64,000 nucleotides of DNA from an uncultured Lachnospiraceae bacterium (GCA_947628705.1 CANRAZ010000006.1:1-64000); one strand, 5' to 3'. Counted from the first letter of the stretch, positions 16,941 to 25,837 are shown. Notes: generated by a model from the sequence alone, not told the origin. Numbers and translations: made by a program.

Positions 16941-17720
16941 ATGCGTTTCAGACCGTGTATCGACATACATAACGGAAGGGTAAAGCAGATAGTGGGAGGA
17001 AGCCTGACGGACGCAGGAGATTATGCAAAGGAGAACTTTGTGTCGTCGTACGATGCTTCATGGTATGCAGGCTACTACAGACATGCAGGGCTTACGGGAG
17101 GTCATGTTATTCTTCTTAATTCCAAAGACAGTCCTTATTTTGAGGAAACAAAAGCGCAGGCATTGTCCGCGCTTAACAGCTTCAGAGGCGGACTTATGGC
17201 CGGCGGCGGAATCACGCCGGAAAATGCATCGGAGTTTCTGGATGCAGGCGCATCTCATGTAATCGTTACCTCTTATGTCTTTAAGGACGGAAGGATTCAT
17301 CGGGACAGGCTTAAGGAGATAAAAGAAGAGGTTGGAAAAGAAAGGCTTGTTTTAGACCTGTCGTGCAGAAAAAAAGACGGAAAGTACTATGTTGTAACGG
17401 ACAGGTGGCAGAGCTTCACTGACACCGAGGTTAATGAAGAACTGCTTGGAGCGCTGTCGGAGAGCTGCGATGAATTCCTCGTGCATGCTGTGGATTCCGA
17501 AGGCAAATCGTCAGGGATTGAAAAGGAACTCGTGCCGCTGCTTGCAAAGTCCGAGCTTCCTGTGACATATGCAGGCGGAGTCGGAAGCTTCGACGATCTT
17601 GAACTGTTAAGAAAACTGGGACAGGGCAGGGTCGATGTGACAATAGGAAGCGCTCTCAGCATATTCGGAGGGAATATGGATTATAAAAGGGTTTTGGATT
17701 TTTTTCGGGAAACAGACTGA
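16941..17720 (+). CDS. hisA: Phosphoribosylformimino-AICAR ribotide isomerase, eukaryotic (HIS6) type
   Basis: This enzyme carries out the fourth step of histidine synthesis, an Amadori rearrangement of ProFAR in a TIM barrel. FRPCIDIHNGRVKQIVGGSL at the N-terminus, GGGITPENASEFLDAGASHVIVTSYVF, DLSCRKKDGKYYVVTDRWQSFTD and TYAGGVGSFDDLE match the branch found in fungi and plants and in some bacteria, not the ordinary bacterial HisA. GGGAGG (16930-16935) best serves the ATG at 16941; ATGs at 16920 and 16938 are in the same frame. It stands alone, away from any other his gene in the window. Confidence 0.88.
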   Translation: MRFRPCIDIHNGRVKQIVGGSLTDAGDYAKENFVSSYDASWYAGYYRHAGLTGGHVILLNSKDSPYFEETKAQALSALNSFRGGLMAGGGITPENASEFLDAGASHVIVTSYVFKDGRIHRDRLKEIKEEVGKERLVLDLSCRKKDGKYYVVTDRWQSFTDTEVNEELLGALSESCDEFLVHAVDSEGKSSGIEKELVPLLAKSELPVTYAGGVGSFDDLELLRKLGQGRVDVTIGSALSIFGGNMDYKRVLDFFRETD

Positions 17721-17776
17721 GCCGTAGAAATGAGGCTTGCCGTAATCAGCGTTTTCGCCGGAATAAAAAAAACGGA

Positions 17777-18607
17777 TCATTGCATCGTGCGATATTTGTC
17801 GGTAAGATCGTCAATGTTTGAATGTACCCTTGTAAGAATCGGAGAACCGTATCTGTAACGCTTTCCCTTTGATTCCATATAGTTTATGGCGAGCATAAAT
17901 GTCGGTTCGTCAAAATTTGTAAGAAACTTGTTGTTGATGTTTTGTATTATTACCTCTGTAGGGAGGGTTTCATCGGTACACATCTCCGAGAATATTGTAT
18001 CAAAGGACTGAAAAACAATTTCCTCCTGTTTGTTGAATACGGGAGAAATCGTCTGCACGTTGAAAACATAGAGATAGACTCTCAGCCAGCTGTTGCCTTG
18101 ACCGAGCCATTCGTAAAGAGAGTTGTATTTAACTGTCATTGAATAGACCTCGCTTGCCCATTCAAGAGACATATACGTGCCTGAGGATATTGTCTGGATG
18201 TCCTGCGGCGTAAGGTTAAGGCTGTATTTTTTGTTGAACTTTGAAATGATTTTTTTCCTGCCGCCTTCACGCTTCGGGAGGTCATAAGGGTTGCTAACGT
18301 TAAGGTCTTGGCTTACCCTGCCGAAACGTCTTCTTGGGGCTGTACTGTAGCCGGAATACTTGCTCTGTGAAAAAGAGTTATAATAGGGATTTTCGGAATT
18401 CTGCCCCTGTTGTCCGTTGTTTTTTCTCGCGAATCTTGAGCAGAATATCCATATAAGGAATATCATGGAATAAGGCGATAAGAGTGAAAAAATTATGGCA
18501 AGGAGCAGGGAAATAAATACAATGGCGGAAACCGGCATGTTGTAATTATTCTGAGCTTTACGTTTGTTAAAATAAATCGTCAACACTATGAAAAAGAAGA
18601 AAAACAT
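17777..18607 (-). CDS. Membrane-anchored protein of unknown function
   Basis: The family was not recognised. The 276 residues begin with two hydrophobic segments (1-15 and about 25-57), a charged Ser/Asn/Gln-rich stretch (about 60-115), and a soluble domain of about 160 residues containing KFNKKYSLNLTPQDIQTISSGTYMSLEWA and a C-terminal MESKGKRYRYGSPILTRV. It is probably anchored by two helices with the domain in the cytoplasm. The ATG at 18607 is the only in-frame ATG before a stop at 18637, yet it has no ribosome binding site. AAAGGAGGA lies 54 bases further upstream, inside a tiny reading frame (MGKEDSAR, 18674-18648), so translation may depend on that leader peptide. Confidence 0.7.
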   Translation of the reverse strand: MFFFFFIVLTIYFNKRKAQNNYNMPVSAIVFISLLLAIIFSLLSPYSMIFLIWIFCSRFARKNNGQQGQNSENPYYNSFSQSKYSGYSTAPRRRFGRVSQDLNVSNPYDLPKREGGRKKIISKFNKKYSLNLTPQDIQTISSGTYMSLEWASEVYSMTVKYNSLYEWLGQGNSWLRVYLYVFNVQTISPVFNKQEEIVFQSFDTIFSEMCTDETLPTEVIIQNINNKFLTNFDEPTFMLAINYMESKGKRYRYGSPILTRVHSNIDDLTDKYRTMQ

Positions 18608-18687
18608 CGTTATATTACGTACAGCGCAGATATATTATCAGCGAACCTTATCTGGCTGAGTCCTCCTTTCCCATAAACTTAACCCTT

Positions 18688-18716
18688 AGTATACAGTAAT
18701 TCAGCAATATTTTCAA
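18688..18716 (-). promoter_or_regulatory. Promoter of the unknown membrane protein gene
   Basis: On the minus strand TTGAAA (18711-18716) and TATACT (18688-18693) are 17 bases apart. The inferred leader of about 75 bases contains an eight-codon reading frame. A plus-strand TATAAT at 18736-18741 may serve serS but lacks a good -35 box. Confidence 0.6.
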
Positions 18717-18844
18717 TTAAAGTATTGTAATTTGTTATAATTAGTGTTAAATTTAGGTAGTATTTTTATATCAGAAATTCAGAAAAACACTGTGACAGCT
18801 TGCGCTGCCAAGCAGAGCCGCAGGTAAAAATGGAGGAACGGAAA

Positions 18845-20131
18845 ATGATTGACATCAGATTTCTGCGTGAAAACCCGGATGTTGTAAAGCAGAATATTAA
18901 GAATAAATTTCAGGAGCATAAGCTCCCTTTGGTCGATGAGGTTATTGAGCTTGACAAGGAGTCCAGAGCCGTAAAGCAGGAGGCTGACAATCTGCGTTCC
19001 GACAGAAATAAATTCAGCAAGCAGATTGGAGCATTAATGGCTCAGGGAAAGAAAGACGAAGCTGAGCAGATGAAGCAGAAGGTCAAGGAATCAGGGGACA
19101 GGCTTACCGAGCTTGAAGCAAAGGAAGCAGAGCTTCAGGAAAAGGTTAAGAAAATCATGATGGTTATTCCTAACATCATTGACCCAAGCGTTCCAATCGG
19201 AAAAGACGACAGTGAGAACGTTGAAATTGAAAAATTCGGCGAACCGCTTGTGCCTGATTTTGAAATCCCATACCATACCGACATAATGGAAAGCTTTAAC
19301 GGAATCGACCTTGATTCTGCAAGAAGAGTTGCCGGAAACGGATTTTATTACCTCATGGGAGACATTGCAAGGCTCCATTCCGCAGTCATTTCGTATGCCC
19401 GTGATTTTATGATAAACAGAGGCTTTACTTACTGCGTGCCTCCTTTTATGATAAGGAGCGACGTGGTTACGGGGGTTATGAGCTTTTCGGAAATGGAATC
19501 TATGATGTACAAGATTGAGGGTGAGGATCTGTATTTAATCGGTACAAGCGAACACTCAATGATCGGGAAATTTATAGACCAGATTATCAGCGAGGACGAG
19601 CTTCCTTATACTCTTACAAGCTATTCTCCTTGCTTCAGAAAGGAAAAGGGCGCTCACGGAATTGAGGAGAGAGGCGTTTACAGAATACATCAGTTTGAAA
19701 AGCAGGAGATGATCGTTGTCTGTAAGCCTGAGGACAGCATGAAATGGTATGACAGGCTTTGGCAGAATACGGTTGATTTGTTCCGTTCTCTTGATATTCC
19801 TGTCCGCACGCTTGAGTGCTGCTCGGGCGATCTTGCAGACCTCAAGGTGAAAAGCTGTGACGTTGAGGCATGGTCTCCGAGGCAGAAGAAGTACTTTGAA
19901 GTCGGGAGCTGCTCAAATCTTGGCGATGCACAGGCAAGAAGACTTAAGATACGTGTAGTCGGAGAGGGAGGAAAGTACTTTGCGCACACGCTGAACAATA
20001 CCGTGGTCGCTCCTCCGCGTATGCTTATAGCTTTCCTTGAAAACAATCTTTGCGAGGACGGAAGCGTAAAAATCCCTGCTGCGCTCCAGCCTTACATGGG
20101 CGGAATGACAAGGATTGAAAAGAAAAAGTAA
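18845..20131 (+). CDS. serS: Seryl-tRNA synthetase
   Basis: This class II synthetase charges tRNA-Ser. The N-terminal antiparallel coiled coil (about residues 28-105, rich in Glu/Lys) grips the long variable arm of tRNA-Ser. The catalytic domain shows motif 2 (TSYSPCFRKEKGAHGIEERGVYRIHQFEKQE region) and motif 3 (NTVVAPPRMLIAFLENN). GGAGG at 18832-18836 fixes the ATG at 18845; upstream in-frame starts are rejected because family members begin MIDIRFLREN. 428 residues is the usual length. No T-box leader was seen, unlike many Bacillota serS genes. A strong terminator follows. Confidence 0.97.
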   Translation: MIDIRFLRENPDVVKQNIKNKFQEHKLPLVDEVIELDKESRAVKQEADNLRSDRNKFSKQIGALMAQGKKDEAEQMKQKVKESGDRLTELEAKEAELQEKVKKIMMVIPNIIDPSVPIGKDDSENVEIEKFGEPLVPDFEIPYHTDIMESFNGIDLDSARRVAGNGFYYLMGDIARLHSAVISYARDFMINRGFTYCVPPFMIRSDVVTGVMSFSEMESMMYKIEGEDLYLIGTSEHSMIGKFIDQIISEDELPYTLTSYSPCFRKEKGAHGIEERGVYRIHQFEKQEMIVVCKPEDSMKWYDRLWQNTVDLFRSLDIPVRTLECCSGDLADLKVKSCDVEAWSPRQKKYFEVGSCSNLGDAQARRLKIRVVGEGGKYFAHTLNNTVVAPPRMLIAFLENNLCEDGSVKIPAALQPYMGGMTRIEKKK

Positions 20132-20220
20132 ATTCAGCAGATTTAACAAAGCTTTTTGCAGTTATTTTTGTGGAAAATTGCCTTTGACGCAGAAAATATA
20201 AAAGAATATAATGACAGTAC

Positions 20221-20272
20221 AACGTGTAGCACTCAATGCGTAATTCCGGTTGAGCGCTACACGTTTTTTTTG
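20221..20272 (+). terminator. Rho-independent terminator of serS
   Basis: A stem of 16 positions with one mismatch pairs 20221-20236 with 20250-20265 (AACGTGTAGC against GCTACACGTT, and CTCAA against TTGAG), followed by eight T. Confidence 0.9.
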
Positions 20273-20350
20273 CGAAGATTTCTTCAAAACCGTTTTTTTG
20301 AAGAATCGGAATCTTTGGTTAAAATAATGCTTATTTGAAAGGAAGGAAAG

Positions 20351-21826
20351 ATGGAAGCGGAAGGAAATCAAATCCTGAGAGATGAGAGTGTTGGAAAGCT
20401 TATGAGGCGCTATTCAATCCCATGCATAATTTCGCTGTTGACAGGAGCGCTTTACAATATTGTAGACCAGATATTTATTGCGAATGCTTCTTATCTGGGC
20501 TCTTACGGTAATGCCGCTAACACGGTTGTATTCCCTTTAACCGTTATCGCTCTTGCGATAGCCGTTATGATTGGAGACGGCTGCTGCGCATTTGTCAGCT
20601 TGTGTCTTGGAAGCCGGAAGCCGGCCGATGCAGAGAACAGCGTAGGGAATTCGGTCGTGCTTACAGTGGTTTCAAGCATATTGTTATGTGCGGTTTACCT
20701 TGTATTTGCAGACGGGATAATATCCATGTTCGGAGGGACTGTAAATGCAGAAACATTTAAGTATTCTAAGGAGTACTTTTTCTGGATATCGCTCGGCGTA
20801 CCATTTTATATGTTCGGGCAGGCAATGAATCCTGTAATACGTGCGGACGGCAGCCCAAGGTATGCAATGATTTCAACGCTTGTCGGAGCGGCGGCAAATA
20901 TAATTCTGGACCCTGTGATGATCTTTGGTCTTAAATGGGGCATGACGGGAGCAGCAGTTGCAACCGTAATAGGTCAGGTAATTACCGCCATGTTTGCCGT
21001 GCGGTATCTTTTTCATATGCGGCTGCTTCGGCTGTCTGTGAAAAATTTTGCACTGAAATTTTCTATAATCAGGAAAACGCTGGCGCTCGGAATATGCAGC
21101 TTTTTATCACAGGTATCGCTGGTTGCCGCGATGGCGGCTATAAACAATATGATAAGGAAATACGGAGCGCTTGACGAAGTGTTTGGCAAAGAAGAATATG
21201 CGCAGATACCAATGGCCGTGGTGGGAATCGTAATGAAGTTTTTCCAGATCGTTATTTCGGTAGTAGTCGGAATGGCAGCAGGCTGTATTCCGATTGTAGG
21301 ATATAATATGGGAGCAGGGCTTAAAAACAGGGTGAAGAAGCTTTTTTCAATGCTTCTGACTGCGGAGGCTCTTGTTGGGGCTACAGCATTTATAGCCGTT
21401 GAGTTTCTTCCAAAACAGCTTATATCCGTTTTTGGAGCGGCAAACGAAAGCGTTTACTACACTGAGTTTGCAGTTAAAGCTTTCAGAATATATCTTTGTA
21501 TGATAGTTTTTGCCTGTGTTAATAAAGCGGCTTTTATTTTTCTTCAGGCAATGGGAAAAGCAGTGGCTTCAACATTCCTGTCTATGATACGTGAAATTGT
21601 TTTCGGCGTCGGCTTTGCGCTTATTCTGCCTGCCTTCTTCGGTTTGGACGGGGTATTATACTCAATGCCGGTTTCAGATTTCCTGACGCTTATTGTTTCT
21701 GTGATAATAATAGCAATAACCTATAAGGAGCTTTCGGACGAAAAGAATAACGGACGGGAGGGCAGTGCAGAAAAGAAAAAGGATATAACTGGAAATATTT
21801 TCAGGGAAAAAACCGTACTGAGATAA
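20351..21826 (+). CDS. MATE family multidrug efflux transporter
   Basis: This membrane antiporter exports drugs or toxic metabolites using a Na+ or H+ gradient. The 491 residues contain about 12 hydrophobic helices arranged as two similar halves, each opening with a MATE signature (SIPCIISLLTGALYNIVDQIFIA and the later RKTLALGICSFLSQVSLVAAMAAIN). GQAMNPVIRADGSPRYAM and a PxxxYNMGAG motif (CIPIVGYNMGAGLKNRV) are typical of the MepA/DinF group. The soluble C-terminal tail of about 30 residues is charged. GGAAGG precedes the ATG. It is a single gene between two terminators. No regulator adjoins it and the substrate is unknown. Confidence 0.93.
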   Translation: MEAEGNQILRDESVGKLMRRYSIPCIISLLTGALYNIVDQIFIANASYLGSYGNAANTVVFPLTVIALAIAVMIGDGCCAFVSLCLGSRKPADAENSVGNSVVLTVVSSILLCAVYLVFADGIISMFGGTVNAETFKYSKEYFFWISLGVPFYMFGQAMNPVIRADGSPRYAMISTLVGAAANIILDPVMIFGLKWGMTGAAVATVIGQVITAMFAVRYLFHMRLLRLSVKNFALKFSIIRKTLALGICSFLSQVSLVAAMAAINNMIRKYGALDEVFGKEEYAQIPMAVVGIVMKFFQIVISVVVGMAAGCIPIVGYNMGAGLKNRVKKLFSMLLTAEALVGATAFIAVEFLPKQLISVFGAANESVYYTEFAVKAFRIYLCMIVFACVNKAAFIFLQAMGKAVASTFLSMIREIVFGVGFALILPAFFGLDGVLYSMPVSDFLTLIVSVIIIAITYKELSDEKNNGREGSAEKKKDITGNIFREKTVLR

Positions 21827-21903
21827 TCTGTCTGTAATTGACGGAAAATTGTAGTCAAAATAAATTATATGGCGCACAAAGGATCAATAACTGTAAATAA
21901 AGC

Positions 21904-21950
21904 AAGGGCTTTTACTGAGGCAAATCAGCAAAAGCCCTTTATTTATTGCT
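21904..21950. terminator. Bidirectional terminator between MATE and GGGtGRT genes
   Basis: AAGGGCTTTT (21904-21913) pairs with AAAAGCCCTT (21930-21939), extended inside by CTGA/TCAG. AT-rich flanks on both sides supply T-rich tails for both converging genes. Confidence 0.8.
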
Positions 21951-21966
21951 TTATTATGATGATTTT

Positions 21967-22977
21967 TTAGAATTTTCCTGCATCTGAGGCTTCCTGAACA
22001 GCAACAGCAACAGCAACGGTCATACCGACCATCGGGTTATTGCCGGCGCCGATAAGTCCCATCATCTCAACGTGAGCAGGAACAGATGAAGAGCCTGCAA
22101 ACTGTGCGTCAGAGTGCATACGTCCGAGAGTATCTGTCATACCGTAGGAAGCAGGGCCTGCCGCCATGTTGTCCGGATGGAGAGTACGTCCGGTACCGCC
22201 GCCTGAAGCAACTGAGAAGTATTTCTTGCCCTGTTCGATACATTCCTTCTTGTAGGTGCCTGCAACAGGGTGCTGGAATCTTGTAGGGTTCGTAGAGTTG
22301 CCTGTTATGGAAACATCAACGCCTTCCTTGTGCATGATGGCAACGCCCTCGCAAACATCGTTTGCTCCGTAGCAGTTAACCTTTGCACGAAGTCCTGTTG
22401 AGTAGGATTTTCTGAACACTTCCTTAACTGTGTTTGTGTAAGGGTCATATTCTGTTTCTACATAAGTGAAACCGTTAATTCTTGAAATAATCTGCGCAGC
22501 GTCCTTGCCGAGACCGTTAAGGATTACTCTTAAAGGCTCCTTACGTACTTTGTTTGCTTTTTCTGCGATACCGATAGCGCCCTCAGCAGCGGCAAAAGAC
22601 TCGTGGCCTGCAAGGAAGCAGAAGCATTTGGTATCTTCTTCAAGGAGCATTTTTCCAAGGTTGCCGTGTCCAAGACCAACCTTACGTGTGTCTGCAACAG
22701 AACCCGGTATACAGAAAGCCTGAAGCCCCTCGCCGATAGCGGCGGCAGCGTCAGCGGCTCTTCTTGCGCCTTTCTTGATTGCAATGGCAGCACCTGTTAT
22801 GTAAGCCCAGCACGCATTCTCAAAGCAGATTGGCTGTATGCCTTTAACCTGAGCATAAACATCAAGTCCGGCGTCCTTCGTAATCTTTTCAGCTTCTTCA
22901 AGTGAAGCGATTCCATAGCTGTTTAAAACAGAATTGATTTTGTCAATTCTTCTTTCATAAGACTCAAATAATGCCAT
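21967..22977 (-). CDS. GGGtGRT family protein, function unknown
   Basis: This 336-residue cytoplasmic protein is named after its conserved SVASGGGTGRTLHPDN stretch (about residues 268-283). Other conserved-looking parts are GLGHGNLGKMLLEEDTKCFCFLAGHESFAAAEGAIGIA, ILNGLGKDAAQIISRI, CYGANDVCEGVAIMHKEGVDVSITGNSTNPTRFQHPVAGTYK, and an Ala/Val-rich C-terminus. Several Cys, His and Gly-rich loops suggest a cofactor or metal site, but no catalytic role is established. AAGGAGG directly precedes the ATG. It is encoded 14 bases after a NifU-like scaffold gene, an association I recall as common in Clostridia, which suggests an iron-sulfur-linked function by inference. Confidence 0.85.
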   Translation of the reverse strand: MALFESYERRIDKINSVLNSYGIASLEEAEKITKDAGLDVYAQVKGIQPICFENACWAYITGAAIAIKKGARRAADAAAAIGEGLQAFCIPGSVADTRKVGLGHGNLGKMLLEEDTKCFCFLAGHESFAAAEGAIGIAEKANKVRKEPLRVILNGLGKDAAQIISRINGFTYVETEYDPYTNTVKEVFRKSYSTGLRAKVNCYGANDVCEGVAIMHKEGVDVSITGNSTNPTRFQHPVAGTYKKECIEQGKKYFSVASGGGTGRTLHPDNMAAGPASYGMTDTLGRMHSDAQFAGSSSVPAHVEMMGLIGAGNNPMVGMTVAVAVAVQEASDAGKF

Positions 22978-22991
22978 GTTCGTTTACCTCC

Positions 22992-23696
22992 TTATTTAAT
23001 TTCCTCATCAGTTCTAGGGTCGATAATCTTAACGGCATCGGCAACACGTCCGTACTGTCCGCAAGCCTTTTCGTAAGCCGTGTTAGGATCGTCGCCCTTC
23101 TTGATGAAATCTGTCATTTTTCCAAGAGATACGAACTTGTATCCGATAATTTCGTTATCAGCGTCAAGAGCAATGCCTGTAACATAGCCTTCAGCCATTT
23201 CAAGATAACGAGGCCCCTTCTGGAGAGTACCGTACATTGTACCGACCTGACTTCTAAGTCCCTTTCCGAGGTCTTCAAGACCTGCACCGATTGCAAGACC
23301 GTCTTCAGAGAACGCGCTCTGTGAACGTCCGTAAGCGATCTGGAGGAAAAGCTCACGCATTGCTGTGTTGATGGCATCGCAGACAAGGTCGGTATTAAGC
23401 GCTTCAAGAACTGTAAGTCCAGGGAGGATTTCAGCTGCCATGGCTGCCGAATGGGTCATGCCTGAACATCCGATCGTCTCAACAAGAGCTTCCTGAATTA
23501 TACCTTCCTTAATGTTCAGGGAAAGCTTGCAGGCTCCCTGCTGAGGAGCGCACCAGCCGATACCGTGTGTAAAACCGGAAATATCCTGTACATATTTGGA
23601 CTTGACCCATTTTGCTTCTTCCGGAATAGGAGCACATCCATGATGTACGCCCTGGGCTACTGTACACATTTTTTCTACTTCCTGAGAAATAACCAT
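22992..23696 (-). CDS. NifU/IscU-like iron-sulfur cluster scaffold protein
   Basis: The 234-residue protein resembles the NifU N-terminal scaffold fold. ETIGCSGMTHSAAMAAEILPGLTVLEAL aligns with the scaffold region around the second ligand cysteine, and GIGWCAPQQGACKLSLNIKEGIIQEA with the first strand region. A further Cys is in TDLVCDAINTAMREL. The C-terminal part (MAEGYVTGIALDADNEIIGYKFVSLGKMTDF) is not part of classical IscU, so this is a specialised relative. The minus-strand ATG has GGAG upstream. Its only neighbour on the strand is the GGGtGRT gene, with which it almost certainly forms an operon. No cysteine desulfurase gene is nearby. Confidence 0.82.
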   Translation of the reverse strand: MVISQEVEKMCTVAQGVHHGCAPIPEEAKWVKSKYVQDISGFTHGIGWCAPQQGACKLSLNIKEGIIQEALVETIGCSGMTHSAAMAAEILPGLTVLEALNTDLVCDAINTAMRELFLQIAYGRSQSAFSEDGLAIGAGLEDLGKGLRSQVGTMYGTLQKGPRYLEMAEGYVTGIALDADNEIIGYKFVSLGKMTDFIKKGDDPNTAYEKACGQYGRVADAVKIIDPRTDEEIK

Positions 23697-23911
23697 ACTA
23701 AATAACTCCTTTCAATCTTTTGGTCAAACCTGTTCGGGAAAGAGGAAATTTCCCGTACAGCTTTTTTAATTATAATACATGTAAATCTAAAATACCATAA
23801 TAAAATGGCAGAATTTTGCAAAAATGTGAAATTTTGTTGAACTTAAAAAATCGTATGGATATGTAGTCAAATATATGATAAAATGACCGTGAATACATGT
23901 ATGGAGCAGGC

Positions 23912-25837
23912 ATGATTATGAAAAATAAAAATAAAACAGGCAATGCTGACGGTAAGGGTTTAAATAAAAAGCAGACTTTCTTTGAGGAGTATGAAGCCGA
24001 GCTTGGTGAAGAAAGTTTTGAGGAACTTTCAGAGGCTGAAAAAAGGATGCTGTCATCAGGTTCCGTTTCTTATGAGGAAAAAGAGAGCTTTGACGAGGGC
24101 GATGAAGAAGAGTTTTACGACGGATTGGATTATTTTGAAGAGAATTTTGCAAAGCCTGACACTGATAAAGAAAAACAAAAGGAAAGCGAAAAATCTGCCT
24201 TTGAGAGAGACATGGACAGGTTTCTGGCTATGGATTTTGAAGAGTTCTTTTCTAAAACCCCGAAAAAAGAAAAAAAGCCGACCGCAGCCGATATGCAGGA
24301 GATTGTGCCTGATTTGAAGGCTGATGCCGGTAAAAATAAAGATGAGAATGAAAATTCTTCCGTGTTTGATGATGAAAGACCGACAGATGCCGTTTTTTCG
24401 GAAAAAATTGTACAATCAGCTGATGAAACTGCTCCCGATTTAAGCGCTGCGCCTGAAAATCCAGAGGCCTCCTCGGCGAGATCAGATGCTTTTGAGGGCG
24501 TAATGCAGGAAGCCGTCCGTTTGGATGCGGTAAATTCAGAGCCGGCTAATTCATATTTTGCAGATTCAGAGCCGACAGGTTCGGATTTTGCAGATTCAAA
24601 GTCAGCAGATTCAGATTTTGCAGATTCAGAACCGGCAGATTCGGATTTGGCAGATGCGATGTCAGAATTCGGCGTCATTTTAGAAAATGATGAAATAATC
24701 AAATCTGCTGCAATCACGCCAAGCAGTGAAGCAGATAAATTCGATGTTTCCGTGGAAAACGCTGAAACGGATAAATCCGATATTGATGCCGAAAACAGTG
24801 AAGCAGATAAATCCGATGTTTCCGTGGAAAACGGTGAAGCAGATATGTCAGATGTTGATGCTGAAAACGGTGAAACGGATAAAGACGATGCTGATGACGA
24901 AAGCGGTGAAACGGATAAAACCGATGCAGGCTCAGAAAACAGCGAGACAGCCCAGACCGTAGAAAATAAAGAGCTTACTCCGGAGGAATTGAAGGCAAGA
25001 AAAAGAAGCAGAATGATGTACAATATTCTGATGGTTGCATCTCTTGCCGTCTTCATATACTGTGTCGGCAGAATCGGAGTTTATGTTTACGGACATTTCA
25101 AATATAAGCAGGATATGGGTAAGCTTCAAAATATGGTCGGAAGCATTGTGAAGGACCCGAATCCTGTTCAGCCGGAGGTCGTTACGGACATTTACTTCCC
25201 TGACGAACAGGTTTACGCATCAAATTCGGTCAATTACAATACCGAAATTTCCGAAACATGGGCAGATACCTATGCAGGGCTTGTACAGCTTAATTCCGAC
25301 TGCGTAGGCTGGCTCCAGATACCGGATACGCAGATAAACTATCCGGTCATGTTTACTCCGGGAGATTACGATAAATATCTTCGTAAGGATTTCGAGGGCA
25401 ACTACCTTACAAGAGGGCTTCCGTTTATGGCTGAGGGAACGCAGCTTAACATAAGCCAGAATTATCTGATTTACGGACACAATATGCATGACGGTACGGC
25501 CTTCAGGGATTTGACCAAATATTTGGATAACAGCTGGACAAAGGAACATCCTTACGCTTACTTTAACACTGCTTCCGGCGAAGGCATCTATGAGGTTATG
25601 GCAGTTGTAATTTCAAAGGTTTTTAACATCGAAGACGAGTGCTTCAAATACTACAAGTATTCCGGCAACCTTAACGAAGATGAATACAATACTTATGTCT
25701 ATTACATGAAGAAGATGAGCAGCTATAACTCAGGCATCGATGCAGTTTACGGAGATCAGCTCCTTTCGCTTTCAACCTGCTACAAGGTTTATGACGAAAA
25801 CGGAAGACTGGTTGTGCTTTTCAAGAGAATTCAGTAA
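23912..25837 (+). CDS. srtB: Class B sortase with a long repetitive N-terminal region
   Basis: This membrane transpeptidase anchors surface proteins or pilins to the wall. The C-terminal class B domain (about residues 430-641) has the catalytic His in YLIYGHNMHDGTAFRDL, Cys623 in SLSTCYKV and Arg632 in GRLVVLFKR. A transmembrane helix lies around 370-392. The preceding 365 residues are highly acidic and probably cytoplasmic: four 10-residue repeats (SEPADSDFAD type, bases 24536-24655), then five to six 12-residue repeats (ENGEADKSDVDA type, 24719-24961). Ordinary SrtB is about 250 residues. GGAG at 23903 suits ATG 23912 better than ATG 23897; 23918 is also possible. No LPxTG or NPxTN substrate gene is adjacent. 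Confidence 0.85.
   Translation: MIMKNKNKTGNADGKGLNKKQTFFEEYEAELGEESFEELSEAEKRMLSSGSVSYEEKESFDEGDEEEFYDGLDYFEENFAKPDTDKEKQKESEKSAFERDMDRFLAMDFEEFFSKTPKKEKKPTAADMQEIVPDLKADAGKNKDENENSSVFDDERPTDAVFSEKIVQSADETAPDLSAAPENPEASSARSDAFEGVMQEAVRLDAVNSEPANSYFADSEPTGSDFADSKSADSDFADSEPADSDLADAMSEFGVILENDEIIKSAAITPSSEADKFDVSVENAETDKSDIDAENSEADKSDVSVENGEADMSDVDAENGETDKDDADDESGETDKTDAGSENSETAQTVENKELTPEELKARKRSRMMYNILMVASLAVFIYCVGRIGVYVYGHFKYKQDMGKLQNMVGSIVKDPNPVQPEVVTDIYFPDEQVYASNSVNYNTEISETWADTYAGLVQLNSDCVGWLQIPDTQINYPVMFTPGDYDKYLRKDFEGNYLTRGLPFMAEGTQLNISQNYLIYGHNMHDGTAFRDLTKYLDNSWTKEHPYAYFNTASGEGIYEVMAVVISKVFNIEDECFKYYKYSGNLNEDEYNTYVYYMKKMSSYNSGIDAVYGDQLLSLSTCYKVYDENGRLVVLFKRIQ
24536..24655 (+). repeat. 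Four tandem 30-base repeats in srtB
   Basis: Four in-frame 30-base units at 24536, 24566, 24596 and 24626 encode variants of S-E-P-A-D-S-D-F-A-D. They are similar at both DNA and protein level, which implies recent unit duplication. Confidence 0.85.
24719..24961 (+). repeat. Five to six tandem 36-base repeats in srtB
   Basis: Units of 36 bases start at 24755, 24791, 24827, 24863 and 24899, with degenerate units before and after. They encode E-N-x-E-x-D-K-S-D-V-x-x. Alternate units share VSV or VDA endings, hinting at a 72-base higher-order unit. Confidence 0.85.

Noticed and set aside
18688..18844. T-box leader upstream of serS
   Set aside because: No T-box sequence, no specifier loop and no terminator/antiterminator pair can be drawn in the short gap.
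24130..25056. 308-codon open frame opposite srtB
   Set aside because: It is a mirror of the acidic repeats and gives a Ser-rich low-complexity product without a start signal.
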